Positions 1 to 5,830 of a stretch of DNA of 8,369 bases are shown piece by piece. Every line of letters starts with the position of its first letter. Positions within the stretch are counted from its first letter, which is position 1. The notes under the pieces are model-generated. The model was not told the DNA's origin and ran no database searches. It saw nothing but the letters and a program-made list of their open reading frames with translations. Source of the DNA: Thermoleophilia bacterium (GTDB taxonomy: Bacteria; Actinomycetota; Thermoleophilia; Gaiellales; Gaiellaceae); assembly GCA_014534415.1 (NCBI GenBank), contig JACVRM010000092.1, positions 1 to 8,369 of the forward strand, written 5' to 3'. The translations under genes and the position numbers were made by a program.

Positions 1-24
1 TGCCCTCGGCCGCCTGAGCGTCCG

Positions 25-30
25 TAGGAT
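25..30 (+). promoter_or_regulatory. -10 box of a likely leaderless ccmA promoter
   Basis: TAGGAT fits the actinobacterial -10 consensus TANNNT and ends 7 nt before the GTG of ccmA, so transcription would begin at or within a base or two of the start codon. No recognisable -35 is present in the few bases available. The AGGA inside it (26-29) could instead serve as a weak ribosome binding site 8 nt from the GTG, so the two readings compete. Confidence 0.45.
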
Positions 31-37
31 TCGCGTC

Positions 38-628
38 GTGATTCGGGCGCGCCAGCTCGAGAAGCGGTACGGAGACAAGCGGGTGCTCGAGCGGCTCGAC
101 TTCGACGTCGAGCGCGGCGGCCTGCTCGTCGTCACCGGTCCGAACGGGTCCGGGAAGACGACCCTGCTCCGTCTGATCACGGGCCTCGCCGCGCCGACGG
201 GAGGCGAGCTCGGCGTCGACATCGACCGCTCGTCGATCGGCTTCCTGGCCCACGAACCGCTCGTCTACCGCGAGCTGACGCCGCTCGAGAACCTCGACGT
301 CTACGGCCGTCTCTACCGGATCCCGGAGCGCCGCGAGCGAATCGGCATGCTGCTCGAGCGCTTCGGCCTCTGGGACGAGAGGCACGAGCGCGCCGCCACG
401 TTCTCGCGCGGCATGCTGCAGCGGCTCGCCCTCTGCCGCACGCTGCTCCACGAGCCGGAGGTCGTGCTCCTGGACGAGCCCTACGCCGGACTCGACGCGT
501 CCGGTGCCGAGCTCGTCGACCGCGAGCTGCGCGAGCTGCGCGGCCGGCGGACGCTCGTCGTCTCGACTCACGCGGCGGAGCGGCTGGACGCGCTCGCCCC
601 CGAGCGGCTCGCGCTGGCGCCCGCGTGA
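38..628 (+). CDS. ccmA: CcmA-like heme exporter ABC ATPase, cytochrome c maturation
   Basis: This is the ATP-binding subunit of the CcmAB(CD) transporter-like complex of System I cytochrome c biogenesis, which drives release of heme-loaded CcmE; it acts on the cytoplasmic face of the membrane. The 196-residue protein has a Walker A motif GPNGSGKTT (34-42), a signature motif FSRGMLQR (122-129), a Walker B/D-loop region VVLLDEPYAGLD (142-153) and the switch histidine H178. Two details are unusual: the signature is SRGM rather than SGGQ, and the Q-loop position in GFLAHEP carries E73, where E. coli CcmA has HQP. The FSRGM form is also common in ABC-2 exporters, so identity as CcmA rests partly on the downstream ccmB and ccmC. 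GTG at 38 is chosen because no other ATG, GTG or TTG lies upstream in frame within the window. The stop overlaps ccmB by one base (TGATG). Confidence 0.85.
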   Translation: MIRARQLEKRYGDKRVLERLDFDVERGGLLVVTGPNGSGKTTLLRLITGLAAPTGGELGVDIDRSSIGFLAHEPLVYRELTPLENLDVYGRLYRIPERRERIGMLLERFGLWDERHERAATFSRGMLQRLALCRTLLHEPEVVLLDEPYAGLDASGAELVDRELRELRGRRTLVVSTHAAERLDALAPERLALAPA

Positions 629-1269
629 TGGCGGCGTATCTCGGGGATGTTGCCGCGCTGGCGCGCAAGGATCTCTTGCTCGAGCTGCGCTCGCGCGACA
701 CGGTGCCGGCGATGCTGCTGTTCGTCGTCGCGGCGCTCGTCGTGTTCCACTTCGCGCTGCCGGCCGGCACGGGGGACGACGCCGCGAACGGCCTGCTGTG
801 GGTCGGCCTGCTCTTCACGGCGCTCCTCGGCTTGACGCGCGCGTTCGTCGCCGAGCGGGAGCAGGGCGTGATGGACGGCCTCGTGCTCGCCGCGCGCGAC
901 CACAGCGCGATCTGGCTCGGCAAGGCGGTCAGCATCGTGGCGTTCCTCGTCGTCGCAGAGGCGGTCGCGCTGCCGGCGTACGGGCTGTTCTTCGAGCCGG
1001 TCGGCTGGGAGCTCCTCGCCGCCGTCGCGCTCGCGAACGTCGGCATCGCCGCGGTCGGCACGCTCCTCTCGGCGATGGCCGCGGCGAGCCGTGCGCGCGA
1101 GCTGCTGCTGCCGCTCCTGTTCCTGCCGCTCGGGATCCCGATTGTGGTGGGCGGCGTCGGCGCCACGGTCGCGGAGGAACCCGGCCGCTACCTGGCCTTT
1201 CTCGCTCTCTACGACCTCGTTTTTGCGATTCTCTCGTGGGCGAGCTTTGAGTACGTCGTTACGGAATAA
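628..1269 (+). CDS. ccmB: CcmB heme exporter membrane subunit
   Basis: CcmB is the membrane partner of CcmA in System I cytochrome c maturation. The 213-residue product has the family layout: an N-terminal amphipathic segment with the motif KDLLLELRSRD (14-24), then about six membrane segments, the first near 27-45 and the second near 55-73. The conserved cytoplasmic-loop block TRAFVAEREQGVMDGL (70-85) follows, and a later ARELLLPLLFLPLGIP segment matches the CcmB signature. Length is close to the usual 210-220. ATG at 628 overlaps the ccmA stop by one base; a GTG just before it at 625 would add one residue. There is no clear Shine-Dalgarno site, so translation is probably coupled to ccmA. 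The end of the gene overlaps the inferred ccmC start by 23 nt. Confidence 0.92.
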   Translation: MAAYLGDVAALARKDLLLELRSRDTVPAMLLFVVAALVVFHFALPAGTGDDAANGLLWVGLLFTALLGLTRAFVAEREQGVMDGLVLAARDHSAIWLGKAVSIVAFLVVAEAVALPAYGLFFEPVGWELLAAVALANVGIAAVGTLLSAMAAASRARELLLPLLFLPLGIPIVVGGVGATVAEEPGRYLAFLALYDLVFAILSWASFEYVVTE

Positions 1270-1936
1270 CCAAAGCGTCCTTCTGGCTGCGGCGGCGCTT
1301 GGCCTGCTCGGATCCGGCGTCGCGCTGGCGCTCTTCTGGGCGCCCGAGGACGCGGACCAGGGCTTTAGCCAGCGGATCTTCTACATTCATGTGCCGGTTG
1401 CGCTCACCGCCTACGCGTGCTTCGGCTGGGCGGCGTGGAAGGCGCTCCGGTTGCTCTGGCTGCGCGAGGAGCGCTACGACCTCGAGAGCTACGTCGCCGT
1501 CCATCTCGGCGTCATCTTCGGCGTGCTGACGCTGGCGACCGGCTCGATCTGGGCGAAGGCGTCCTGGGACGTCTGGTGGACATGGGGCGAGCGCCAGCTC
1601 GTGCTCTTCCTCGTCCTCTTCCTCTTCTACTCGGCGTACTTCATGCTGCGGTACTCGGTCGAGCCCGGCCGGCGGCGAGCGAACCTGTGCGCCGTCTACG
1701 CGCTCTTCGGCGTCGTGTTGATTCCGGTCAGCTTCCTCGCGATCCGCCTCGCGGAGCAGTTCATCCACCCGGTCGTGTTCAACGCGGACGGCCCGCAGAT
1801 GGAGGACTCGATGTTCGCGACGTTCCTCGTCTGCTTGGCCGGGACGCTCGCGCTCGCCGGTGCGCTGTACCACGTGGAGCTGGCCGGGAAGCGGATCGAC
1901 GCGCGCGTCCGCCGGCTCAGGGAGCTGCTCGCGTGA
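1247..1936 (+). CDS. ccmC: CcmC heme-handling protein of cytochrome c maturation
   Basis: CcmC is a membrane protein of the heme-handling (CcsA/CcmF) superfamily that presents heme to CcmE on the outer side of the membrane. From the TTG at 1247 the protein has 229 residues, the usual CcmC size, and about six membrane segments. The RIFYIHVP block carries heme-ligand candidate H48. The second conserved histidine is H174 in EQFIHP. Between them is the tryptophan-rich WWD domain (102-117), here WAKASWDVWWTWGERQ. The family normally has WxWD at the end of this motif; this protein has WTWG, with G114 at the aspartate position. TTG 1247 is the only ATG/GTG/TTG codon near the conserved N-terminus; the longer frame from 1091 runs through ccmB and is not credible. 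The start overlaps ccmB by 23 nt with only a weak upstream purine stretch, so the exact start is uncertain. The stop overlaps ccmD (GTGA). Confidence 0.88.
   Translation: MSTSLRNNQSVLLAAAALGLLGSGVALALFWAPEDADQGFSQRIFYIHVPVALTAYACFGWAAWKALRLLWLREERYDLESYVAVHLGVIFGVLTLATGSIWAKASWDVWWTWGERQLVLFLVLFLFYSAYFMLRYSVEPGRRRANLCAVYALFGVVLIPVSFLAIRLAEQFIHPVVFNADGPQMEDSMFATFLVCLAGTLALAGALYHVELAGKRIDARVRRLRELLA
1919..1924 (+). promoter_or_regulatory. Ribosome binding site of the ccmD-like gene
   Basis: AGGGAG lies 8 nt upstream of the GTG at 1933, inside the end of ccmC. It supports the small gene being translated and fixes its start. Confidence 0.55.
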
Positions 1937-2115
1937 GCGCGGGCGAGCGGTATGCCTTCGCCGCATACGCGGTGGTGCTTGCGACGGTGCTCGTCTACCT
2001 CGTGATCATCGCGCTGAAGGTGTCTCGGCTCGAGCGCGATCTCGGCGAGCTTGCCGAGCGGGCGCACGAGCGTCGTGCGGCCGAGGAACGCAAGGAGCGC
2101 GTGCCCGTTGGTTGA
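1933..2115 (+). CDS. ccmD: CcmD-like small membrane protein
   Basis: This 60-residue protein has a single membrane segment at about 8-28 (AFAAYAVVLATVLVYLVIIAL), followed by a strongly charged helical tail rich in Arg, Glu and Lys (29-56) that could form a short coiled coil. That is the CcmD layout: a short N-terminus, one transmembrane helix and a cytoplasmic charged tail. CcmD holds the CcmABC complex together and is needed for release of holo-CcmE. CcmD is poorly conserved in sequence, so the call rests on size, topology and position directly after ccmC. GTG 1933 overlaps the ccmC stop by 4 nt (GTGA) and has AGGGAG 8 nt upstream. A longer frame starting at 1417 would overlap most of ccmC and is not real. 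The end overlaps the next gene by 8 nt. Confidence 0.75.
   Translation: MSAGERYAFAAYAVVLATVLVYLVIIALKVSRLERDLGELAERAHERRAAEERKERVPVG
2092..2097 (+). promoter_or_regulatory. Shine-Dalgarno site deciding the hemX-like start
   Basis: AAGGAG lies inside the last codons of ccmD, 10 nt before the TTG at 2108. It is the best ribosome binding site in the window and supports a TTG start over the upstream in-frame start at 2051, which would read through most of the ccmD tail. Confidence 0.6.
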
Positions 2116-2896
2116 GCTGCTGTTCTGGCCCGCCCTGGTCGCCTACGGTGAGGCGGCCGTCGCGTACGCCGGCCACGCGCGGCACCCGGGTGTGCTCGGG
2201 CGGGCGGCGACCTGGGGCGTCCGCGTCGGCTGGCTCGTGCAGACGGCCCTGCTCGTCGTGGAGGCAGTGCGCGTGGAGGGCTTTCCTTGGGCGACGTGGG
2301 CGGGCTCCCTGAACCTCTTCGTGTGGCTCGTCGTCTCCGTGTACCTGGTGTGGGGCTGCCGGCCGCGCTACCGGCTGCTCGGCCTCGCCGTCATGCCGCC
2401 TGCTGCCGCGCTCCTGGCGCTCTCGTACGTCGCCGGCGGGATCGGCAGGGACGAGGCGGCCGACTCGTCGACGGTCTTCCTCGTGCTCCACGTCGGCCTG
2501 GTACTGGCGGCGTTTGCGGGCTTCACGCTCGCCGCCGCGCTCGCGGCGCTCTACCTGTGGCAGGAGCGGCGGCTGAAGCGTCGCGAAGCGGGAATCTTCC
2601 GGCTCGTCGCCCCTGCGCTCGTCTCGCTCGACGAGCTCGCGGCGCGCACGACAGCGCTGGCGCTCCCGGCGCTCACGCTCGGAATCGCCGTCGGCGTCGC
2701 ACGGCTCGTCCAACGCGACGACGGGCTCGACGCGCTCGGTGCCGCGACGTTCGTGACGTGGGCCGTCTACGCGGTCGTCGTGGCCGCGCGGTACGGCTTG
2801 CACTGGCGCGGCCGCCGCGTTGCGCGGCTCACGGTGGCGGCTTTCGGTCTCGTCGTCGCACTCCAGCTCGCGCTCCCGGTCGCGCACGTCGCATGA
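2108..2896 (+). CDS. hemX: HemX/CcsA-like cytochrome c assembly membrane protein
   Basis: This is a 262-residue polytopic protein with about eight hydrophobic segments. It belongs to the cytochrome c assembly protein family that includes CcsA/ResC and HemX. Family features seen are a FPWATWAGSLNLFVW block (59-73), a membrane histidine H128 in the LHVGLVLAAFAGF segment, the following LYLWQERRLKRRE loop, and a C-terminal HWRGRRVARL block. The heme-binding WWD motif of true CcsA (WGxxWxWDPKE just before the penultimate helix) is absent; that place reads LVQRDDGLDALGAATFVTW. This fits HemX better than CcsA. In Bacillus the hemX gene lies beside hemA and lowers the amount of glutamyl-tRNA reductase, and here too it directly precedes hemA, hemC and hemD. 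TTG 2108 is chosen from the AAGGAG 10 nt upstream. The gene overlaps ccmD by 8 nt and hemA by 4 nt (ATGA). CcsA-type heme handling is the alternative. Confidence 0.72.
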   Translation: MVELLFWPALVAYGEAAVAYAGHARHPGVLGRAATWGVRVGWLVQTALLVVEAVRVEGFPWATWAGSLNLFVWLVVSVYLVWGCRPRYRLLGLAVMPPAAALLALSYVAGGIGRDEAADSSTVFLVLHVGLVLAAFAGFTLAAALAALYLWQERRLKRREAGIFRLVAPALVSLDELAARTTALALPALTLGIAVGVARLVQRDDGLDALGAATFVTWAVYAVVVAARYGLHWRGRRVARLTVAAFGLVVALQLALPVAHVA

Positions 2897-4161
2897 CGGT
2901 CGTCCTCGTCGGCACCTCGCATCATCATGCGCCCGTCGAGGTTCGTGAGCGCGTGGCGCTCGATCTCGAAGGAGCGGCGGCGCTCGCGGCCGAGCTCGCG
3001 GACGGCTGCGAGGCGGTCTGCCTGTCGACGTGCAACCGGACGGAGCTCTACCTCGCTGGCGATGACGCGGCCGCGCTGGAGCACCGCGCTGTCCGAGTGC
3101 TCGCGGCGCTCGGTGGCGCGGACGAGGCGCGCCTCGCGCCGGTCCTGTACCGCCTGCACGGCGCATCCGCGGCGCTCCACGCCTTCCGGGTCGCTGCGGG
3201 TCTCGACTCGATGGTGCCCGGGGAGGGAGAGATTCTCGGCCAGGTGCGTGCCGCGTACGAGGCCGGCCGGCCCGGCCCGGTGCTCGACCGGCTCTTCCGC
3301 CAGGCGCTGTACGCCGGCAAGAAGGTGCGCGCGGAGACGGCCATCAGCGAGAGTCCGACGTCGGTCGCGTCCGCGGCGGCCGCGCTCGCGGAGCAGGTCT
3401 TCGGAGAGCTGCGGGGCCGGTCGGTTCTCCTCATCGGTGCCGGGCACACGGGCCGGGTCGCCGCGCGCAACCTGGCCAAACGGGGTGCGACGATCACGGC
3501 CGTCGCGAACCGTGCCGGTGAGAGGGCCGACTCGGTGGCTCGCGCGTTCGGGGCGCGGGCCGTCGCGCTCGAAGACGTTACCGCGGTGCTGGACGCCGTC
3601 GACGTGGTCGTCTCCTCGACGAGTGCGCCGGGCGTCATCCTGCCGGCCGACCGCGTTGCGGCCGCGCTCCCGGCACGCAAAGGGCTGCCGCTCTTCCTGA
3701 TCGACATCGCCGTGCCGCGCGATCTCGACCCGGCCATTCACGGGCTCGACGGCTGCTACCTCTACGACATCGACGACCTCGAGTCGGTCGTCGCGGAGAG
3801 CCTGGCCGGGCGTCGCGAGGAGGCCGTCCGCGCCGAGGCGATCGTCGCTCAGGAGGCGGAACGCTTCGCGGCCTGGCATGCGGCGCGCGACGTCGTGCCG
3901 GCCATCGCCCTGCTTCGCGAGCGAGCGGAGGAGATTCGCGCCGGTGAGCTGGCGCGCGCCGAGACCGGCCTCGAACGCCTCTCGGACAGCGAGCGGCGAG
4001 TGGTCGAATCGGTCACGGCGGCAATCGTCAACAAGCTGTTGCACCTGCCCACCGTGCGGCTCAAGGAGGCGGCGGCCGGCACCGACGGCGGCGCGTACGC
4101 CGACGCGGTGCGCCACCTCTTCGGGCTCGGCGAGCAGCCGGAGGACGGCGAACGCTCCTGA
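2893..4161 (+). CDS. hemA: Glutamyl-tRNA reductase
   Basis: The enzyme reduces glutamyl-tRNA(Glu) to glutamate-1-semialdehyde with NADPH, the first committed step of the C5 route to tetrapyrroles, in the cytoplasm. The 422-residue protein is full length. The N-terminal catalytic domain starts with GTSHHHAPVEVRE (7-19) and holds the nucleophile C47 in STCNRTELY (45-53). The substrate block GLDSMVPGEGEILGQV follows, then the Rossmann NADPH domain with GAGHTG (182-187). The C-terminal helical dimerisation domain contains VNKLLHLPTVRLKEAA. The ATG overlaps the stop of the HemX-like gene (ATGA) and has no clear Shine-Dalgarno site, so translation is probably coupled. A longer frame from 2287 only reads through the preceding gene. 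Possession of hemA shows the organism makes 5-aminolevulinate from glutamate rather than glycine. The partner hemL is not in this window. Confidence 0.97.
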   Translation: MTVVLVGTSHHHAPVEVRERVALDLEGAAALAAELADGCEAVCLSTCNRTELYLAGDDAAALEHRAVRVLAALGGADEARLAPVLYRLHGASAALHAFRVAAGLDSMVPGEGEILGQVRAAYEAGRPGPVLDRLFRQALYAGKKVRAETAISESPTSVASAAAALAEQVFGELRGRSVLLIGAGHTGRVAARNLAKRGATITAVANRAGERADSVARAFGARAVALEDVTAVLDAVDVVVSSTSAPGVILPADRVAAALPARKGLPLFLIDIAVPRDLDPAIHGLDGCYLYDIDDLESVVAESLAGRREEAVRAEAIVAQEAERFAAWHAARDVVPAIALLRERAEEIRAGELARAETGLERLSDSERRVVESVTAAIVNKLLHLPTVRLKEAAAGTDGGAYADAVRHLFGLGEQPEDGERS

Positions 4162-4979
4162 GGATCGGGTCCCGCGGCAGCCGGCTCGCACTCACGCAGG
4201 CCGGACTCGCCGCCGACGCGCTGCGGCGCCCCGGGATCGAGATCGCGCTCGTTCCGATCACGACGACCGGCGACCGCGACCGGACGCGGCCGTTCGGTCA
4301 GATCGGCGAGCGAGGCGTGTTCGTCAAGGAGCTCGAGGAGGCGCTGCTCGACGGCCGAATCGACGTCGCGGTGCACTCCGCGAAGGACATGACCTCGACG
4401 GATACCGAAGGCCTCGTCGTGGGTGCCTACCTGCCGCGGGAGGACCCGCGCGACGCGCTCTGCGGCGCGACGCGGCTGCAGCCCGGCATGCGAATCGGGA
4501 CCGCGTCGGTGCGCCGCCGCGCCCAGTTGCTCGCGCTGGAGCCGGGCCTCGTCGTCGAGCCGCTGCGAGGCAACGTGGAGACCCGTCTGCGGAAGCGCGA
4601 CGAGCGGCGGCTCGACGCCGTCGTGCTGGCCGCCTGCGGCCTCGATCGCCTCGGTCTCCGCGACGAGGTCGGGCACCGCTTCGAGCCGGACGAGGTGCTT
4701 CCCGAGGCCGGCCAGGGCGCGCTGGCCCTTCAGGTCCGCGCGGACGACGCCGAGTCCGTCGCCTCGGCGGACGACGCGGAGACGCGCCGCTGCGTCGAGG
4801 CCGAGCGTGAGTGCGTCGCGAAGCTCGGCGGCGGCTGTCTCGCGCCGGTGGCCGCATACCACGACGGTCGCGTGCTGACGGCGCTCGTCGCCGACGAGGA
4901 CGGACAGTGGCTCGAGCGGCGGACGGGGAGCGACCCGGCGGCGCTGGCCGCGGAGCTGTCCCCGCTCGTGCACCCGTGA
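4158..4979 (+). CDS. hemC: Hydroxymethylbilane synthase (porphobilinogen deaminase), CTG start
   Basis: HemC polymerises four porphobilinogen units into hydroxymethylbilane on a covalent dipyrromethane cofactor. From CTG 4158 the protein has 273 residues and begins MRIGSRGSRLALTQA, the canonical HemC N-terminus. Further motifs are the TTTGDRD loop, the catalytic aspartate D77 in VAVHSAKDM (usually HSxKDVP), GTASVRRRAQL, LRGNVETRL, and cofactor-binding cysteine C227 in LGGGCLAPVAAY. The frame contains no ATG, GTG or TTG upstream of the conserved N-terminus back to hemA coding sequence. The first such codon is GTG 4317, which would remove 53 residues including the RGSRLAL active-site block. CTG 4158 overlaps the hemA TGA by 4 nt (CTGA), the same geometry as ATGA and GTGA elsewhere in this operon. 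GGAGG at 4140-4144 lies 13 nt upstream, slightly far. The function is certain; the start codon is inferred. Confidence 0.93.
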   Translation: MRIGSRGSRLALTQAGLAADALRRPGIEIALVPITTTGDRDRTRPFGQIGERGVFVKELEEALLDGRIDVAVHSAKDMTSTDTEGLVVGAYLPREDPRDALCGATRLQPGMRIGTASVRRRAQLLALEPGLVVEPLRGNVETRLRKRDERRLDAVVLAACGLDRLGLRDEVGHRFEPDEVLPEAGQGALALQVRADDAESVASADDAETRRCVEAERECVAKLGGGCLAPVAAYHDGRVLTALVADEDGQWLERRTGSDPAALAAELSPLVHP

Positions 4980-5024
4980 CGCTTCTGGCGCGCAATCGTC
5001 ACAGCGGCGCGAGCCCGCTCCACG

Positions 5025-5030
5025 TAGCCT
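5025..5030 (+). promoter_or_regulatory. Possible -10 box upstream of hemD
   Basis: TAGCCT matches TANNNT in the 103-nt hemC-hemD gap. A start about 7 nt downstream would place the G-tract cluster at the extreme 5' end of a hemD transcript. No -35 is visible, and a three-base consensus is weak evidence by itself. Confidence 0.22.
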
Positions 5031-5041
5031 GCGCAGCCCCC

Positions 5042-5067
5042 GGGTGGGTTGGGGGTGCGTGGGTGGG
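5042..5067 (+). other. G-quadruplex motif between hemC and hemD
   Basis: Five runs of three or more G occur at 5042-5044, 5046-5048, 5051-5055, 5061-5063 and 5065-5067, with connecting loops of 1, 2, 5 and 1 nt. This satisfies the G3+N1-7 quadruplex rule on the coding strand and would also be present in the mRNA, 16 nt before the hemD ATG. A competing hairpin can form between the C-run at 5037-5041 and the G-run at 5051-5055. A role in pausing or in hemD translation is inferred only. Confidence 0.6.
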
Positions 5068-5082
5068 TCCTACGTCCGCGGC

Positions 5083-5730
5083 ATGGCCCGGGTCGTTCTG
5101 ACGCGGCCGGCCGGTCAGGAGCGCGAGCTGGCCGGGCGGCTCGCGCAACTGGGCCACGACGTCGTCTCCTGCCCGCTGATCCGCGTCGAGCCGCTCGCGG
5201 ATGACCCTATCGACGCATCCCGGTACGACTGGCTGGTCGTGACGAGCCGGAACGGCGCCGCGGAGGTGGCTCGCCGGCTGGCCCGCCGGCCGCGCCGCAT
5301 CGCGGCCATCGGGCCGGGCACGGCCGAGGCGCTCAGCGCGGCCGGCCTCCCGGCTGACCTGGTCGCGGCCGAGTCGACTCAGGAAGGCCTCGCTGCCGAG
5401 CTGCCGAACCCGCCGGGCCGCGTACTGCTCGCCGCCGCCGAGGGCGCGCGAGGCTACCTCGCCGCGGCCGTGGGCGCCGACTTCGTGCCGCTCTACCGCA
5501 CGGTCGAGTTGCGGCCGCCCGAGCCGCCGGCCGGGGAGCTCGTCGTCCTGGCGTCTGCGTCCGCTGCGCGCGCGTTCGGCGCGCTGCGCAGCGACCTCCC
5601 GGCCGTCTCCATCGGCCCACAGACGACGCGCGCGGCCCGCGAGGCCGGCGTCCGCGTCGTCGCCGAGGCGACACGTCACGATCTGGAGGGACTCGTCGGC
5701 GCGGTCGTCGAAGCGACGCGCCGCCTATGA
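5083..5730 (+). CDS. hemD: Uroporphyrinogen-III synthase
   Basis: HemD closes hydroxymethylbilane with inversion of ring D to give uroporphyrinogen III, the branch point for heme, siroheme and corrinoids. The family is poorly conserved, but the typical blocks are present: LTRPAGQERELAGRLAQLGHDVV near the N-terminus, YDWLVVTSRNGAAEV, IGPGTAEAL in the middle, and the C-terminal SIGPQTTRAAREAGVRV ending in HDLEGLVGAV. It is a two-domain protein of 215 residues, shorter than the common 240-260. ATG 5083 gives MARVVLTRP, the expected start. In-frame GTG 5044 would add 13 residues encoded by the G-tract sequence and is unlikely. Unlike all earlier genes of the run, hemD does not overlap its neighbour; a 103-nt gap separates it from hemC. 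It is not fused to a uroporphyrinogen methyltransferase. The position after hemA and hemC supports the call. Confidence 0.9.
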   Translation: MARVVLTRPAGQERELAGRLAQLGHDVVSCPLIRVEPLADDPIDASRYDWLVVTSRNGAAEVARRLARRPRRIAAIGPGTAEALSAAGLPADLVAAESTQEGLAAELPNPPGRVLLAAAEGARGYLAAAVGADFVPLYRTVELRPPEPPAGELVVLASASAARAFGALRSDLPAVSIGPQTTRAAREAGVRVVAEATRHDLEGLVGAVVEATRRL

Positions 5731-5818
5731 CGAAGACCGGGGTAGTCGCTTGGACGTTGTCTCTCGGGCATCCCTGCGGCGACCATGCGCCGAAGCGCGC
5801 CGGAGGGCGCGGGCGCGC

Positions 5819-5824
5819 TAACGT
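5819..5824 (+). promoter_or_regulatory. -10 box of a likely leaderless SAM hydrolase promoter
   Basis: TAACGT fits TANNNT and ends 6 nt before the GTG at 5831, placing the predicted transcription start at the start codon. No Shine-Dalgarno site lies in the intervening CGCCGA and no clear -35 is seen. It separates this gene from the hem operon, 100 nt after the hemD stop. Confidence 0.5.
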
Positions 5825-5830
5825 CGCCGA

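Noticed and set aside
1..17. Possible end of an upstream + strand gene (codons for PSAA then TGA at 15-17)
   Set aside because: Only four codons are visible, which cannot support a gene call.
2767..4191. Minus-strand open frame of 474 codons opposite hemA
   Set aside because: Arg/Gly/Asp/Glu-rich, low-complexity translation with no domain, lying exactly opposite a clear hemA; a typical high-GC antisense shadow.
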